From NCBI GenBank assembly GCA_030998015.1, contig JARWMV010000238.1, forward strand, positions 1,426,001 through 1,490,000: a stretch of DNA of 64,000 nucleotides, written 5' to 3'. Shown in pieces: positions 11,961 to 23,115 of this stretch (the stretch's first letter is position 1; each line of letters starts with the position of its first letter). The notes beneath the pieces are model-generated. The model was not told where the DNA came from and did not search any database. It worked only from the letters and a program-made list of their open reading frames with translations. Both the position numbers and the translations under genes were made by a program. The stretch is from Ceratorhiza oryzae-sativae. Taxonomy: Eukaryota > Basidiomycota > Agaricomycetes > Cantharellales > Ceratobasidiaceae.

Positions 11961-12244
11961 AGGACCCCGGGTACCTGCGGCTGGTCGGTCCCGCCGCTGT
12001 CTGTCAAGCAGCTGTCGCCCCCTCAAGCCCGTATTTTGGAAACTCGCCTCTAGATGTGCTAGATACAGTAGCTACTGTATGATAATACAATTCTTTTACA
12101 AATTATCTACAAAATGTTGCGAGCCGTTTTTCGATATTCGACGTCGTTCGGGAGTTACATGTGTGTTTGTCGCCGAATAACCCACAACAAAACCCTTGAT
12201 TCTCACCCTGACTGGCGTTGGATGACTTCGCTTGTCGTCTACTT
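11961..12244 (-). repeat. Right terminal inverted repeat of the Tc1-like element
   Basis: 284 bp, the mate of 8915-9198 in reverse complement, ending CGCTTGTCGTCTACTT and followed by the TA duplication. Confidence 0.9.
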
Positions 12245-12246
12245 TA

Positions 12247-12325
12247 ACATGGGAGAGAAACGCTGGAGCAAGTTCAGGGTAACCACCGGCACTTAATCGT
12301 TGGGTAAGCGCCGAGATCACGTGAT
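12247..12325 (+). repeat. Continuation of the 101-bp tandem unit after the transposon
   Basis: This resumes exactly where the left copy stops (ACATGGGAGAGAAACGCTGG) and runs to about TCACGTGA. It therefore represents the right half of the interrupted target unit. Confidence 0.75.
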
Positions 12326-12394
12326 CCTGTTTATGGTTTGTTCCACTTTGGGAAAAAATGCCATAGATCTGTACAATATTCAGTTGTTAGGTTA

Positions 12395-13172
12395 TGTCTG
12401 CTAGGCGGGTCATAACAAGATGCATCAATGCCTTTGATCCACACCCTGTCTTTACTCTTTTATCCTATACTGGGCTAGGGTGTACCCCAAGTATAGCAGT
12501 ACCCTCTTTTGATGATCGCACTGGCATGCATGCATCTATTTGGCTCTGGAATGCCCTCCTCAGGGTATAAAAGGACCTCCTCTGAGGCCCTTCCAGACCA
12601 CCTTCCTTCACTCCTCTACTCAACCCAGACCAGTTATTGGTTTCTTTTCTCTTTCTATTTCTCCTGTCTGTGTGTGATTTCCTATATAACTAGTACTGAG
12701 GAATAAAGTACCATATTAGTTATATATTGTCTGATTCATTGTATCTTATATACAGAGATATATAAGGATACAATATTGCCTGATTGAGCATGACATTAAG
12801 TACCAGCTATTAGAGGAAATCTAAGTACCTGTAGCTGAGGAAGTACACGCATTAGGCAGCCCACCATCTATCCTATAAGCTATTGCTTAAGTCTAGTATT
12901 AAGATTAGTATCAGTTAGTCCAAGTGACTAGGGCTGAACTACATTTAAGATATCTAAGGGAACCTGACCATAGTAGTCTTGCTCTTTATACCTATAAATT
13001 AGTCAGTTTACACTGTGAAAGATTAAGACTACCTTGAGTGTTACTTGATTGCATTGCAACTACTTTGAGCCTTCTTACTCTAGTCTAAGAAGTATTGAGT
13101 ACAATTAGTGTATACTAACATATCTACATTTGCTTAAGCCCTAGATATTCAAGTATACCCTGACCTGTAACA
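12395..13172 (+). repeat. LTR-like repeat A, copy 1
   Basis: 778 bp with LTR-type ends (TGTCTGCTAGG ... CCTGTAACA). A TATAAAA box sits at 12566-12572, followed by a pyrimidine-rich stretch, so transcription of the parent element was on the plus strand. It matches 14110-14868 in inverted orientation, except for about 19 bp near its 5' end that the other copy lacks. No matching target duplication is visible on its flanks. Confidence 0.65.
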
Positions 13173-13754
13173 CAAAACAACCAATTAAATGCTATTTACA
13201 GTGATACTCAGTGTCACAACTTGACATGCATATACCCACTATACAATATTTTCAAAACACACTTTCCTTTTATGGGATAACTATGTCCTGTGACTCATGG
13301 AATGTTCCAGACTGCTTACCAAGATGTATTTCCACTTTGATGTGAAATTCAGCAGCTCCACAGCAGCTTCTATCACTTGACAACCTGACTTGCAGTATAC
13401 AGTAGACTGCTGGTTACTGCTTGCTTGCAACATGCTCACTTTGATTGATGGAACTTTTTGGAGTGGTCAGCTACCAGGTGGCAATGTATGAGCACAGTAA
13501 GCAACAGATACTGTGCTTGCTGCATCAGGATTATCTGTACTCCCCCTGTACTTATAAAACACAATCCTGTTGACCCAAGAAGCTGAAAACACACTTGCTC
13601 TTTACTAATTCATTTTTTTCTAAATTTTCTCATACTAATGTTGTTGTGAATTCATAAGATTCCTGCACATACACCTACCTTTAGAGCATATATGCTAACC
13701 AACATCTAGGTACATCATGCCAGAGACTCATCATCAGCTCACTTATGGCCAGAA
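13173..13754. other. AT-rich, CpG-poor spacer in the transposon nest
   Basis: No gene, no long open frame and almost no CG dinucleotides. The sequence looks like degraded repeat DNA. Confidence 0.5.
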
Positions 13755-14109
13755 GCTTGAGGTTATTGATGTCAAGACCCCTCTGTCTCCTTGTCTCTGT
13801 TGGTTCCTTAAGTAGTGGCTATGTTGTCAATGGTGGTTTGCAGTGTATATTGATAGTATTTATGTAGTATGTACAGATGATCCCTGTGGTTGACAAGATA
13901 AAGCAAGCTGGGGTCCACAGGCTTGCTTTCAATGAGTTATATACCCTCAAAGGTATGAGTCAGACTGTTCTGCAGTCCACAGTATTTTATGGGTCACATG
14001 TGGTGTGAACAAGTATTAAGTAAGTTGCTCTTAGGGTTGTTGCAGTTCTGAATCTTATAGAGCTGTGCAAGGTCCAAGGGTCACATGATTTAAGCACTGA
14101 GGTCACATG
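13755..14109 (+). repeat. LTR-like repeat B, copy 2, truncated
   Basis: A diverged copy of 8408-8815 in the same orientation, cut at its right end by repeat A copy 2. Where copy 1 has GACGAG this copy has GACAAG, in keeping with loss of CG sites. Confidence 0.55.
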
Positions 14110-14868
14110 TGTTACAGGTCAGGGTACACTTGAATATCTAGAGCTTAAGCAATTGTAGATATGTTAGTATACACTAATTGTACTCAATACTTCTTAGACT
14201 AGAGTAAGAAGGCTCAAAGTAGTTGCAATGCAATCAAGTAACACTCAAGGTAGTCTTAATCTTTCACAGTGTAAACTGACTAATTTATAGGTATAAAGAG
14301 CAAGACTACTATGGTCAGGTTCCCTTAGATATCTTAAATGTAGTTCAGCCCTAGTTGCTTGGACTAACTGATACTAATCTTAATGCTATGCTTAAGCAAT
14401 AGCTTATTGGATAGATGGAGGGCTGCCTAATGCATGTACTTCCTCAGCTACAGGTACTTAGATTTCCTCTAATAGCTGGTACTTGATGTCATGCTCAATC
14501 AGGCAATATTGTATCCTTATATATCTCTGTATATAAGATACAATGAATCAGACAGTATATAACTAATATAGTACTTTGTTCCTCAGTACTAGTTATATAT
14601 AAGAAATCACACACAGACAAGAGAAATAGAAAGAGAAAAGAAACCAATAACCAGTCTGGGTTGAGTTGTAAAGAGGAGGGGTGGTCTGGAAGGGCCTCTG
14701 AGGAGGTCCTTTTATACCCTGAGGAAGACATTCCAGAGCCAAATAGATACATGCATGCCAGTGCAATCATCAAAAGAGGGTACTGCTATACTTGGGGTAC
14801 ACCCTAGCCCAGTATAGGATAAGAGAGTAAAGACAGGGTGTGGATCAAAGGCATTGATGCATCTGACA
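14110..14868 (-). repeat. LTR-like repeat A, copy 2, inverted
   Basis: 759 bp, the inverted partner of 12395-13172, from TGTTACAGGTCAGGG to ATGCATCTGACA. It abuts arm C2 directly at 14869 and has cut into repeat B copy 2. Confidence 0.65.
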
Positions 14869-15425
14869 CCTGCTATTGGCTTGTAGATCATATTATCATA
14901 GTATATACATGTAATGAACAGAGGCTACATCTCAGTGAGTCATAAAGTGAGTCAGAGAAGCTTCTGGATCAATCTGGAAGGCTCTCCTGACTCACTGGAG
15001 TCATTAGATCTTGATTGATGGTCCAGTAAGATCCTAATGATCTTCAGACCATTCTGATGTAAGGATCTGGTGGATTGCAACAATCTTCAGGCAGCAGATA
15101 CCACCAAAGATTAGCTATCAATAGAGCATAAGATTGCATTGATAGCATAAGCAGTTGCCAAGATATGAGTGGTGCAATGTTGTAATCAATATTTCTTGGT
15201 AAGAGGAAATATTGCAACCTCTATATCTCTCTGAGATCTTATTGTAAAATCTTAATAAAATATGCATTGGAGAGCAAGGAATTTTTAATATTTAAAGGGA
15301 CACAAAGTAGTACAATTTGGAGTGCATACAAATTCAAGTATTTCACAATTTAATTAGAGAGGCATTGATTGAGGTTGGCAGAGCAGACCAAAATAATAGA
15401 AAATGTTAGTGGTCCATAACAACTC
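14869..15425 (-). repeat. Right arm of the large inverted repeat (arm C2)
   Basis: The reverse-complement partner of 7850-8400. It contains very few CG dinucleotides. At its outer end it continues into a degraded transposase coding region on the minus strand. Confidence 0.7.
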
Positions 15426-15734
15426 TACATGGTGCACCTGTTTGAACTGCTGTTCATTTGTGTTCTTGGCCAACTCCCCAAGCTTGTGCTTCTGTTTCTT
15501 GAGCTGCCATACTGTGGGTTGAGTAATGGTGACATAGCCAAGCTGTCAGAGTGCCCATGCAGCCTCTCCATCAGTGAGGCAAGAGTTATTGTCACAGAAC
15601 TTGATGACATCCAAGCAGTCCTGAAGTGTCAAATGGTGTTGTTTGACAGGGGTTTTGTGAGGGACTACAGCTGAAATCAGGTGAGCAGAGGTGCCTTGAG
15701 TAGCTTTCATGTCTGCATGAACTGTAAGAATCAT
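15400..15734 (-). pseudogene. Relic of a CENP-B/pogo-type transposase, DNA-binding part
   Basis: One minus-strand frame reads LTLQDCLDVIKFCDNN, then DGEAAWAL, a TGA stop (near 15564), then QLGYVTITQPTVWQLKKQ and HKLGELAKN. The pattern of a helix-turn-helix ending in a sequence like TITQPTVWRLKK is typical of the N-terminal DNA-binding domain of pogo/Fot1/Tc5 transposases. No DDE domain follows. The stop is explained by CGA to TGA. I regard this as a fossil fragment. Confidence 0.55.
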
Positions 15735-16540
15735 ATAAACCAGCCCAAAAACAGAGCATACATATGTAAAATGGTAAAGTATATGCAGGCCAAAGAGAGC
15801 ACTAAAGATTCCAAAGAGATTTCTAACTTACAGCTGGGCTCCTGCAGGCCTTAATATACCTTTAGATTATTCTGCATTACTCTGACTTGATCACCATCAG
15901 GGGGGCAGGCATCAAAGGTGCATGAATCCTGCCCTTGGTGACCTTGTTCTGGCAGTATCATAGCCTTAGTAATTGACTGACTCATATTTGAAAGTACCAC
16001 TCAGACATGCCTGGGTGGAATTCTTATTTGGGGTCTATACTTATTTACCAGTATACATCATTTGGGTCATGACTGTACAACCACTTTTCCAAAAGACAAG
16101 ACATGCTCAGATAGTGGTAATAAGACACTTAAGCTGCATATAAACACACAACTCTCTTGAATTGAATATATTTGATGTTGCTTCTGCTGGGCCAGACCTT
16201 CTGGAGTTGTGATGAGATTCTAATCTGTCCAAATTGGGGGTTGTATGCACATTGCTTAAGCCACCCAAGTGTGATTTTGGCACAATTCTTTTACTAGGGG
16301 GCCCCCAATGAGTTCCATCATTGGATTTTTATTATACCTTTTACAGTTGAATGTTCAAATGCAATCTGAAAAGTGATCACAACTGGGTCCATTTTCAGGG
16401 TGCTCACATCTGGGCAACTGATGGTACCCAACCTGCTTAGCTCATTATCTACCTGCTGATTCAGCTACCCACAACCCACAGTTAATAACCCAGATATACC
16501 CCTGGTCATACCCATTCCCTTCCCTAGGTGCTGCAGCACA
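15735..16540. other. Degraded repeat DNA, no gene
   Basis: AT-rich and CG-poor like the preceding repeats, with no long open frame. Composition returns to that of the gene-bearing DNA near 16540, which marks the right border of the transposon nest. Confidence 0.45.
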
Positions 16541-16649
16541 CTCGAATGTTTGGCGCTGATAGGAATCAATCAGTGCCGAAACAAACGCCACAGTAGCCCA
16601 AACGCCCATGCACCTAGTACTCGAACACCTCTACTAGATCCCAAGGCCC

Positions 16650-18384
16650 ATGTTTGAAGGTTCTCCATTGGGATCCCGAGCACCGTGTCTTGCCGGAGTA
16701 AATAGCACTATTTTAGAGTGCTTGGCCAACTGGAAAGCAGCGCGTGTTCTTCTGACGAGCACCATCCAATCATACCAGCATGCTTGTGTTACCCTGATGG
16801 GTGTCCGTACTGTACAACTGAGCGCTACCGATGCCGCGCATGCCGCGCTCGAGAATATATACGAAACTCTTGACTCTGAGCTTGAAATGCTGCACGCAGA
16901 GGAATCTAGGCTCCGGGATATCCGTATCCAGTTGACTGCCACACGGAATAGATCGGCAATGCTTGTCAGAACAAACCAACTCCCACGGGAAATTCTTTCG
17001 TATATATTTGCTCTTTGCAGCGATCCTTGCATATACAAAAACGGAGCCGCGCGCTACGGCTTACTATCGCATTCGCACTTCCAATGATCTCGGAGTTTAT
17101 AGTGTTACACACGTTTGCACCTATTGGCGAGAACTCGCAATCGGCACCCCAGATCTATGGTCGCATATCGATCTTCACCCCCGCATACCTAGCAGCGTGA
17201 TAGATCTCCGGCTCAAACGCTCAGCAGATACGTCACTACATGTGCACGTTCACGAGTTTGGCGTGGACGAGAACTGTTGTTATACGATCCGGGAGATGGG
17301 TATTCAGAGAGCAGCAAAAGTCAGCTTTTCACGGCTCATATACGACGGGTTACCGCTCTAACATATTATGCGATGATCGAGTCGCTTACCATCACTTATT
17401 CGACACACCCCCCACGCCATTCTAAAGCCGTGGATTAGACATAATGGGAGGTTGCCACGACACCTATCGCTATGTTATACATCCAACCATGCATTCAGGG
17501 ATGCGAGAGGCCTATTGGGAAACAGAACCCATTCTTTTTCACCTCTGAGTAGCCTCCACTTGCAGAACGTCTGGTTAGGTTCGAGGGCTATGATATATCA
17601 TGGCTTGACCGATCTTCAGATCAACTTTAACGACTCCGGTACAGTTGTAAGCGGGGCCGAGGCCGTATCCGTTCTCTCCGCTTGTCCAGGACTGGTGATA
17701 TTAAAGTTGGAAAATCTCTGGTTGCATCTTGAGCAAGGCTGGATCCAGCCCGCTCCCATTCAATTGAGCAGTTTAAAAGTGCTGCGCATTTTCCAGCGGG
17801 TGCCCCAATACACAACCTACGAGCAAGTTTTAATTATTCCCTTGATTAGTATCAACAGTCCAACAGCCGAGGTCAGTCTAACCCTGCCCAACCGCAACGG
17901 CGTCCTTGAACAACTCCAAGATTTCTTACGTCGCTCTAAAATGAGTACACTGCACCTGGACTTCCTGGCTTTTTTCCCTTGCCTTTGCACTCTTTATTCG
18001 ATTCTTGGAACTCTTCCCGACCTTGACACGTTGATTCTTGAAAACTTGATGCTACCGTCACTGCTTATGAGAGAGAGAGCCAGGGTAGCTCGCCACTTTC
18101 AACAACCAAGCCATCGAACCAAAGTCATCCTTCTTTCCTACGCCCTCAGCGACCATATACTCAAAGATCTCATAGGCGTGTATGGGGTTCGGGTCCTGCA
18201 TCTCGAGGGAAACCGGGACATTGATTCTTATCCAGCAGAGGACATACGGAACCTCCTGCTCGAGGCCTACCCAGAACTCGAGTTGACGATATCTGGGACA
18301 GACAGCACTGCCCAAATGGAATGCCGCAAGGCGCCTCGTTTTCCTTTACGTAGCTACTCTCTGTTTTGGTTTGGTTGTGCGTAA
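16650..18384 (+). pseudogene. F-box-like protein gene, frame disrupted
   Basis: Frame 1 from ATG 16650 gives a coiled-coil-like N-terminus and an F-box-like motif (LPREILSYIFALC). The downstream part (SVTHVCTYWRELA, TPDLWSHIDL) lies in another frame beginning around 17050. It is then broken by TAA at 17359-17361 and a nearby TGA, before the C-terminal part (LSLCYTSN ... ENLMLPSLL) resumes in the same frame until TAA at 18382. The layout F-box, then a WR-x-lA/TP-x-LW motif, then leucine-rich C-terminus is common in agaricomycete F-box proteins, which recruit targets to SCF ubiquitin ligases. No splice sites remove all the breaks. It lies just outside the transposon nest. It could be a real pseudogene or contain assembly errors. 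Confidence 0.6.
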
Positions 18385-18727
18385 ATCTGCTCTCGGGATT
18401 TGAGTTATATGTGAAAATTGAACCAAGAAGTCAGGGAATGTATCTGACATATATGTGCATGGATCGAGAGGAGCGTCATCCTTGGTGGCACTATTCTTCG
18501 TGTGGTGACTATTCTAGCATTTTTCACAATCTCCTTTTTTTTTCTTGAACAAAGCTTTGCAGTGCATTCAACCGAAAAAGCGGAACAGACAAATATCGAG
18601 AATAGAAAAATACAGTTATCGAGTCCGTCGATACAATGACAAAAAAAAAAAAAAAAAACAGACACAAGGCAAAACGATGCAACCTTGAAAGGCAGGTGCA
18701 TTCATTGCGACTTTCCCACCACCAACT
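18385..18727. other. Convergent 3' region
   Basis: The 3' flanks of the F-box pseudogene and the minus-strand F-box/LRR gene meet here. There is an A-run of about 17 at 18640-18660. No gene is seen. Confidence 0.5.
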
Positions 18728-20136
18728 CTAACCGGGGTAAGGGATGGACGGGATACGAGCGTGAGCCTTGGATATAGGTACATAGCGTGGAAATTGGCTG
18801 CATTTAACCAGCTCCTCCCGCTGACCGATAAAACAAAATAAGTATTTATCATACGGGTGTAACTTGGTTTACGCACCTCATTCGGACTAAACCACCCAAA
18901 CTCATGCCTGAAGCACCTCAAGTCGATGCCCTTTTCGACGCAGAGCACCTTGAGCGCTACAACATCGCTCGTCCCATCGTCTGTGCACCAGCTGTACGTG
19001 ACCGTACGCAGGGAAGGCGCTTTACGTACGTATTCAAGCACGTCAGCCAGCGTGCCATCAGAGGTGGTACTCCCATTCGGGCTTGGTCCAACGATGGCGG
19101 CAGCTGCCTTGGAACGCGTCTGGACAGGAGACGTGCGTGGACTGCCACCAGAGCCGAACGGGCGGTTTGGGGAAGTGATGCTGGTTGGGGATGAGATGCT
19201 GAATTTGGTCCCTGGCAATATGCTCTGTCGCGAGGGTTTGGGTTTGATGCCGAATGCAAGATGTTGGACGGTTGAAGGGAGTGCTTGGAGAAGCGGTAGG
19301 CTCGGAATCGACGCAGTGAGCTTGAACTCTTCTAGCTTTTCCAAGTTTGAAAACGCAATCGTGAGACGCTTTGGAGCTCGGGGCAGGCGCACTGAACGCA
19401 GCGTGCTGCGCAACTTTTGCAGCAGCATCTGCAACATCGTCACGTCCTCTGGGAGGACCGATAGTGACAAAATTTGGAGGGACTCGCGCGAGTTGAAGAG
19501 TATCCATCGGAGATACGACTCGTTGGGCGGACGCGTGCACCTCCAATCCAACTCGTACAACTCGAACTGGGGCTTGCTCGCACCCGTCGCGCGTATCATA
19601 TCGGCACTGCCCGACAGCGACACGTGCTCTACGCTCGGCCAGACGCTGCACAACTGCGATGCGACCAGCGAGGCATCCGACGACACGCACTGGATGCGCA
19701 ACGCGCGCGGCCGGACGTCGGCAAAGGCGATCATCTCGAGCGTCGCATCGTGCAAGACGGTCGTTCGTTCAAACAGCACGTCGATTTCGATGATGGACGG
19801 GAGAAACCCGAGAAGTTTCGCGAGGTCGCTTGGGGTGATGGCGTCTTTTGGGGCGATGGTGGTCGTGCCGCCGTCTCCGTGGACGAGAAGCTGGAGCCGT
19901 TTGACGGACTGGGTGAGTTCGACTCGAGTGCTGTGCATGAAAAAGAGACGTAGACGCCTCGCTTGGGAAATCTTCACATTCGAAAATAGGAGTGTTTGGG
20001 CCGGTCTACGCCAAGCACGGGATACTGTCGAGAGAGACTTGAGACAAGATGCGTTGACCGACGAGAGCGATGTGATGCAAACATAACCGAGGCATTTCTT
20101 GAGTATCTCCTCAGGCAAGGAGTTGATTTTAGCCAT
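18728..20136 (-). CDS. F-box/LRR-like protein
   Basis: Two exons, 20136-18877 and 18820-18728, joined by a 56-bp GT-AG intron in phase 0. ATG at 20136 opens MAKINSLPEEILKKCLGYV, an F-box-like N-terminus. Leucine-rich segments of irregular length follow (for example LQILSLSVLPEDV, LVHGDGG and LRSVRLPRAP). A Ser/Pro-rich insert (ISSPTSITSPNRPFGSGGSP) lies about two thirds along, and the tail is short and basic (REELVKCSQFPRY). The likely role is a substrate receptor of an SCF-type ubiquitin ligase. Without a recognisable partner the target is unknown. It is head-to-head with the TRIP4-like gene, with 259 bp between starts. Confidence 0.72.
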
Positions 20137-20395
20137 GTTGGGCAACAAACGCGCCAAACGCCTATTGAAAACTGGCTGAGATGAGTCTAGTATGGGAGAA
20201 CAGAGAACCAAGAGAGTCGGCTAGTCAGTTCCAGCTGTTGGCAGTCAGAGACAGGCCGAGGGCAGCGGACAGCCAGGCGAGTCGTGGTCGTTGTTCATCA
20301 CACAGCCTGCACTGGCATACACTTCTCGGCTTATGTCATCCTGCCCAGCCTACACCCAGCCACCACCATCTGCCTTGCGTTCTGATCCATCCATC
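20137..20395. promoter_or_regulatory. Divergent promoter region, F-box/LRR and TRIP4-like
   Basis: 259 bp between opposite start codons, so both promoters must be here. No TATA box is obvious. Confidence 0.45.
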
Positions 20396-21428
20396 ATGAG
20401 CAAGAAAAGTTCGACCCCCTGGGCCAGCGACAAGTCTCGGAGAGGGGGAGGCTGGACATCGGATATGCTATCGCCTCGGCGACCTTCACCAGCACCACCC
20501 CAGAATCAATCCAAGAACTCTAAGTCCCAGAAGAACGCGGCCAACTTGGAGCTGCTGAAGAGTCGCGAAGTCAGAAGAATAGAAAAATTGATCGACGAGG
20601 TTTCCACGGGCGTGGTCGACAGTCGGGTGGCCAGCAAACCGGGTTGTTTTTGTCTAGGTATGCGCCTCGGCCATTCTGGACATAGCCGAAAACCGATTGA
20701 TTCTATCGGAAATCTTAGCGAAAACCCACCCTCTGTCGCCATACGTTCCCCTATGCAACTTTTGCGGGATCATTCTTTGCTCGCTTCACAACCCCGCTCT
20801 TGCCTGCCCATCATGCTCCAGCCCTCTCCTCCCTCCCGCAACCCGAAACGCCTTGCTCGCCCAACTCGAACAAGAACTCTCAACCCAACTCGCGCTCGAA
20901 GCCGAGAAGCGCGCCGATGAAATGCGTATCGCCCGCGAAGCAGAACTCCACGAGAGCGGAGGAGGCCATTTTCCCACTCTGACCGGCCAACCGGAAAAAA
21001 AGCCCGTCCAAGCCCAGGCGCCACGAAAAGTCTTGTCGCTCAACTCGAGCACGAAGAAGGCGACGATATCGACGTTTATTGCTGTCCCTTCTCCACCCGC
21101 TTCGAATCCGGCCAGTGGGAGAGCATCACCGGTTGAGAATAGGATTCCGCCGCCGCCGCAGGGTCCTGCTGCTGTAGAGCTTACGCCCCAGATGAAGCTC
21201 ACGATGAGGTATAGACCGTGGGTAGACTTGCGAGAGCCTACTCCCGAGTACAGTCCACCAGAGGTGCCCAAACCGGCGGCTGCCCAGGGTGATAACCCCA
21301 GGGGCGATGGAACGGGCAAAAACAAGAGACGAAAGGGCGGAAGAGGCGGGGGTAGAGGCGGACAGGCCTCGGGTGGTGGCGAGCAACGAGAAGTCCCGGG
21401 GGCAGGGAGTAGCAGACAGGCTACCTAG
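20396..21428 (+). CDS. TRIP4/ASC-1-type C2HC5 zinc-finger protein (Rqt4-like)
   Basis: Two exons, 20396-20657 and 20719-21428, with a 61-bp GT-AG intron in phase 1. Splicing yields GCFCLAKTHPLSPYVPLC, then NFCGIILC and CPSC, the Cys/His spacing of the zf-C2HC5 domain that defines TRIP4 and its yeast homologue Rqt4. In known systems this protein belongs to the ASC-1/RQT helicase complex, which splits collided ribosomes. In animals it is also described as a transcription coactivator. The N-terminus is short and charged and the C-terminus is Pro/Gly-rich (GGRGGGRGG). The protein is about 323 residues, shorter than animal TRIP4 and lacking an ASCH domain, as in fungi. Confidence 0.85.
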
Positions 21429-21789
21429 TGGTGAGCATCAAACGATTACGATATGTGCCAAAACGTTGGATCTATTTTCATATCTTGCATAGCTTGCATT
21501 AATCATTACAACCAATGAAATAGATCCCGCAGACAGCGTGCGCATAGGCAAACTACGCCCAGAGTAACCCGCAGACTTATTATTCCCATTTGGATAAACC
21601 TCTCAGCGAAGGCGGAACCTCATAGGCGATCATGTAATACTATCGTTTGGATTGTCCATCGTCATCGAGTCTTTCACTGCACATGTAATATCGGGATATA
21701 AAACTGGATACCAATAATTAAATCTAGGTCACGCTTCCAGGAACCTGGAATACTTCTCCATTTCGGACAATCACAGAGTGTCCAGGTTG

Positions 21790-23115
21790 CTATAGACTTG
21801 GCGGGTGAGCAAGATACATATCAGATTTGCTTAGTTGACGCACTTGTTGGACGACCTATCACGAAACGTCAGGAGTGAGACATTTCACAGAACTACCCCT
21901 ACTCACCTGGGGCGGAGGAGGCATATTGTAGACATCTGGATAGACATATCTTGCCCCACGTCCTCCACTCTCACTTCGTCCACTTGTGCTTTGCCTGCTC
22001 GTACTCCTTCCACTTCTACCCCCAGCTCCCCTCCTGAGGCTGCTCTCGGCTGGATATCCGCTAAAAGGTGGAGACGGCCAACTGAGGTTCCTGCTGCTTT
22101 CGCTAGGCATCTCAGAATCAGATTCCCTTGGCAAATGGTCGCTCCAGACATCATGCTTCTCTCGATAGTTGAGCTTCAAACCGACTGCAGCCAACCAGCC
22201 GAACAGGATCCCATCTGTTGAAATGAGACACTCTGTTGAATGAATGCATATAATGACTCCTTTGACTCACAGAAGACAAAGTTGGCCCAAGAAAGAGCTT
22301 GTATAGCCTAGGTGTACGATTAAATATCTGCTATTATTGAGCCATGTCTGGGAGGAGAACACAAACCTTCATCTGTCGACAATAACTCTCGGCAGAATCT
22401 GTACATTCCCAGAGTGAGGTCAGAGATGGAGCCCATAAAAAGTAACATACAGGTGGTATTGCTATTAGCTGGAATAGTTTGTCCCCGCTGAGCGTAACAC
22501 GATTGGTGCCTAGGGCAACAGTAATAAATAAATATCGCCTCAGTAAGAATTTGATCAATAATGTACCCGACGATATCCGTGGAGTATGCCCCCATCGTAA
22601 GCCAAGCACTGTTGGGAACAAATGAGTCAATATACCAGTCGAGCCAAAGTTGAGCAGCTTGCCTCCTAGAATAAGTATCACTGCTACTTCGACCCTTGGC
22701 CACGATCGAAGTGCAAGAATTATGCAAACTACAATCGTGAGGATGGAAACGACCTGGGTGGAAGCTCAAGATGGCCCCGTTAGGTAGGCGCACATATGGG
22801 TGTACCAATGAGAATATAAGGAAATCATCTATTAAATTGTTAGGAATATCATCAATCGCTTCCTGGGACCTACTCACGAACGCCAGTAGATGAGAGACGA
22901 CTGTTTAGGTTCATTCTGTCCCAAACACAACATCAGGCACCGTACAAGGACAATTCGAGAACACGCTCACGTTAAACCAAGGACCACCGCAGCACAAGTG
23001 AAAATAAGCCCTGTGTGTCAAGTGTAGATGTTCATGACGTCCATCATCGGTGAACTAATCACTTGCCGATTTTGACTGCCCGAACTCGCTTAAACGATGG
23101 TTCATCCACGAACAT
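21790..23115 (-). CDS. Four-helix membrane protein with Ser/Arg-rich tail
   Basis: The resolved 5' exons are 23115-23067, 23010-22971, 22915-22878 and 22828-22806. The last exons end with a splice into VVQQVRQLSKSD and a stop at 21792-21790. Hydrophobic segments include LIFTCAAVVLGLTM, FLIFSLVVSILTIVVCIILAL, one near SAWLTMGAYSTDIVGYIIDQ, and WANFVFYGILFGWLAAVGL. The layout (short N-terminus, four helices, cytosolic tail rich in Ser, Arg and Gly) resembles MARVEL-type proteins, but I see no diagnostic residue. The middle exons (22800-22330) are not resolved. The first intron (23011-23066) starts with GC, because only that choice gives KIG-LIF in frame. Function unknown, probably plasma membrane. 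Confidence 0.6.

Larger units (their letters stand above)
8915..12244 (-). mobile_element. Tc1/mariner-superfamily DNA transposon with 284-bp TIRs
   Basis: A 3,330-bp element bounded by perfectly paired inverted repeats (8915-9198 and 11961-12244) and a TA duplication at 8913-8914 and 12245-12246. Removing the element and one TA restores a sequence that matches the neighbouring tandem copy at 8804-8850. The only large coding region is a minus-strand DDE transposase. CG dinucleotides are normal inside, unlike the flanking repeats, which suggests a recent arrival. The TA target and the catalytic motifs place it in the IS630/Tc1/mariner superfamily. The subfamily is not assigned. Confidence 0.88.

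Noticed and set aside
8915..12244. Classifying the element as hAT or piggyBac
   Set aside because: The TA target duplication and the NPIEQ-W motif around the catalytic Glu fit the IS630/Tc1/mariner superfamily; there is no 8-bp or TTAA duplication.
12509..12706. Open frame starting MMIALACMHLFGSG, with a near-copy at 14495-14773
   Set aside because: Both lie wholly inside the two copies of LTR-like repeat A. Their similarity reflects the repeat, not a conserved gene.
18926..20086. 386-codon plus-strand frame opposite the F-box/LRR gene
   Set aside because: It is antisense to a well-supported coding exon. The low-complexity composition is the shadow of Leu/Ser-rich codons.
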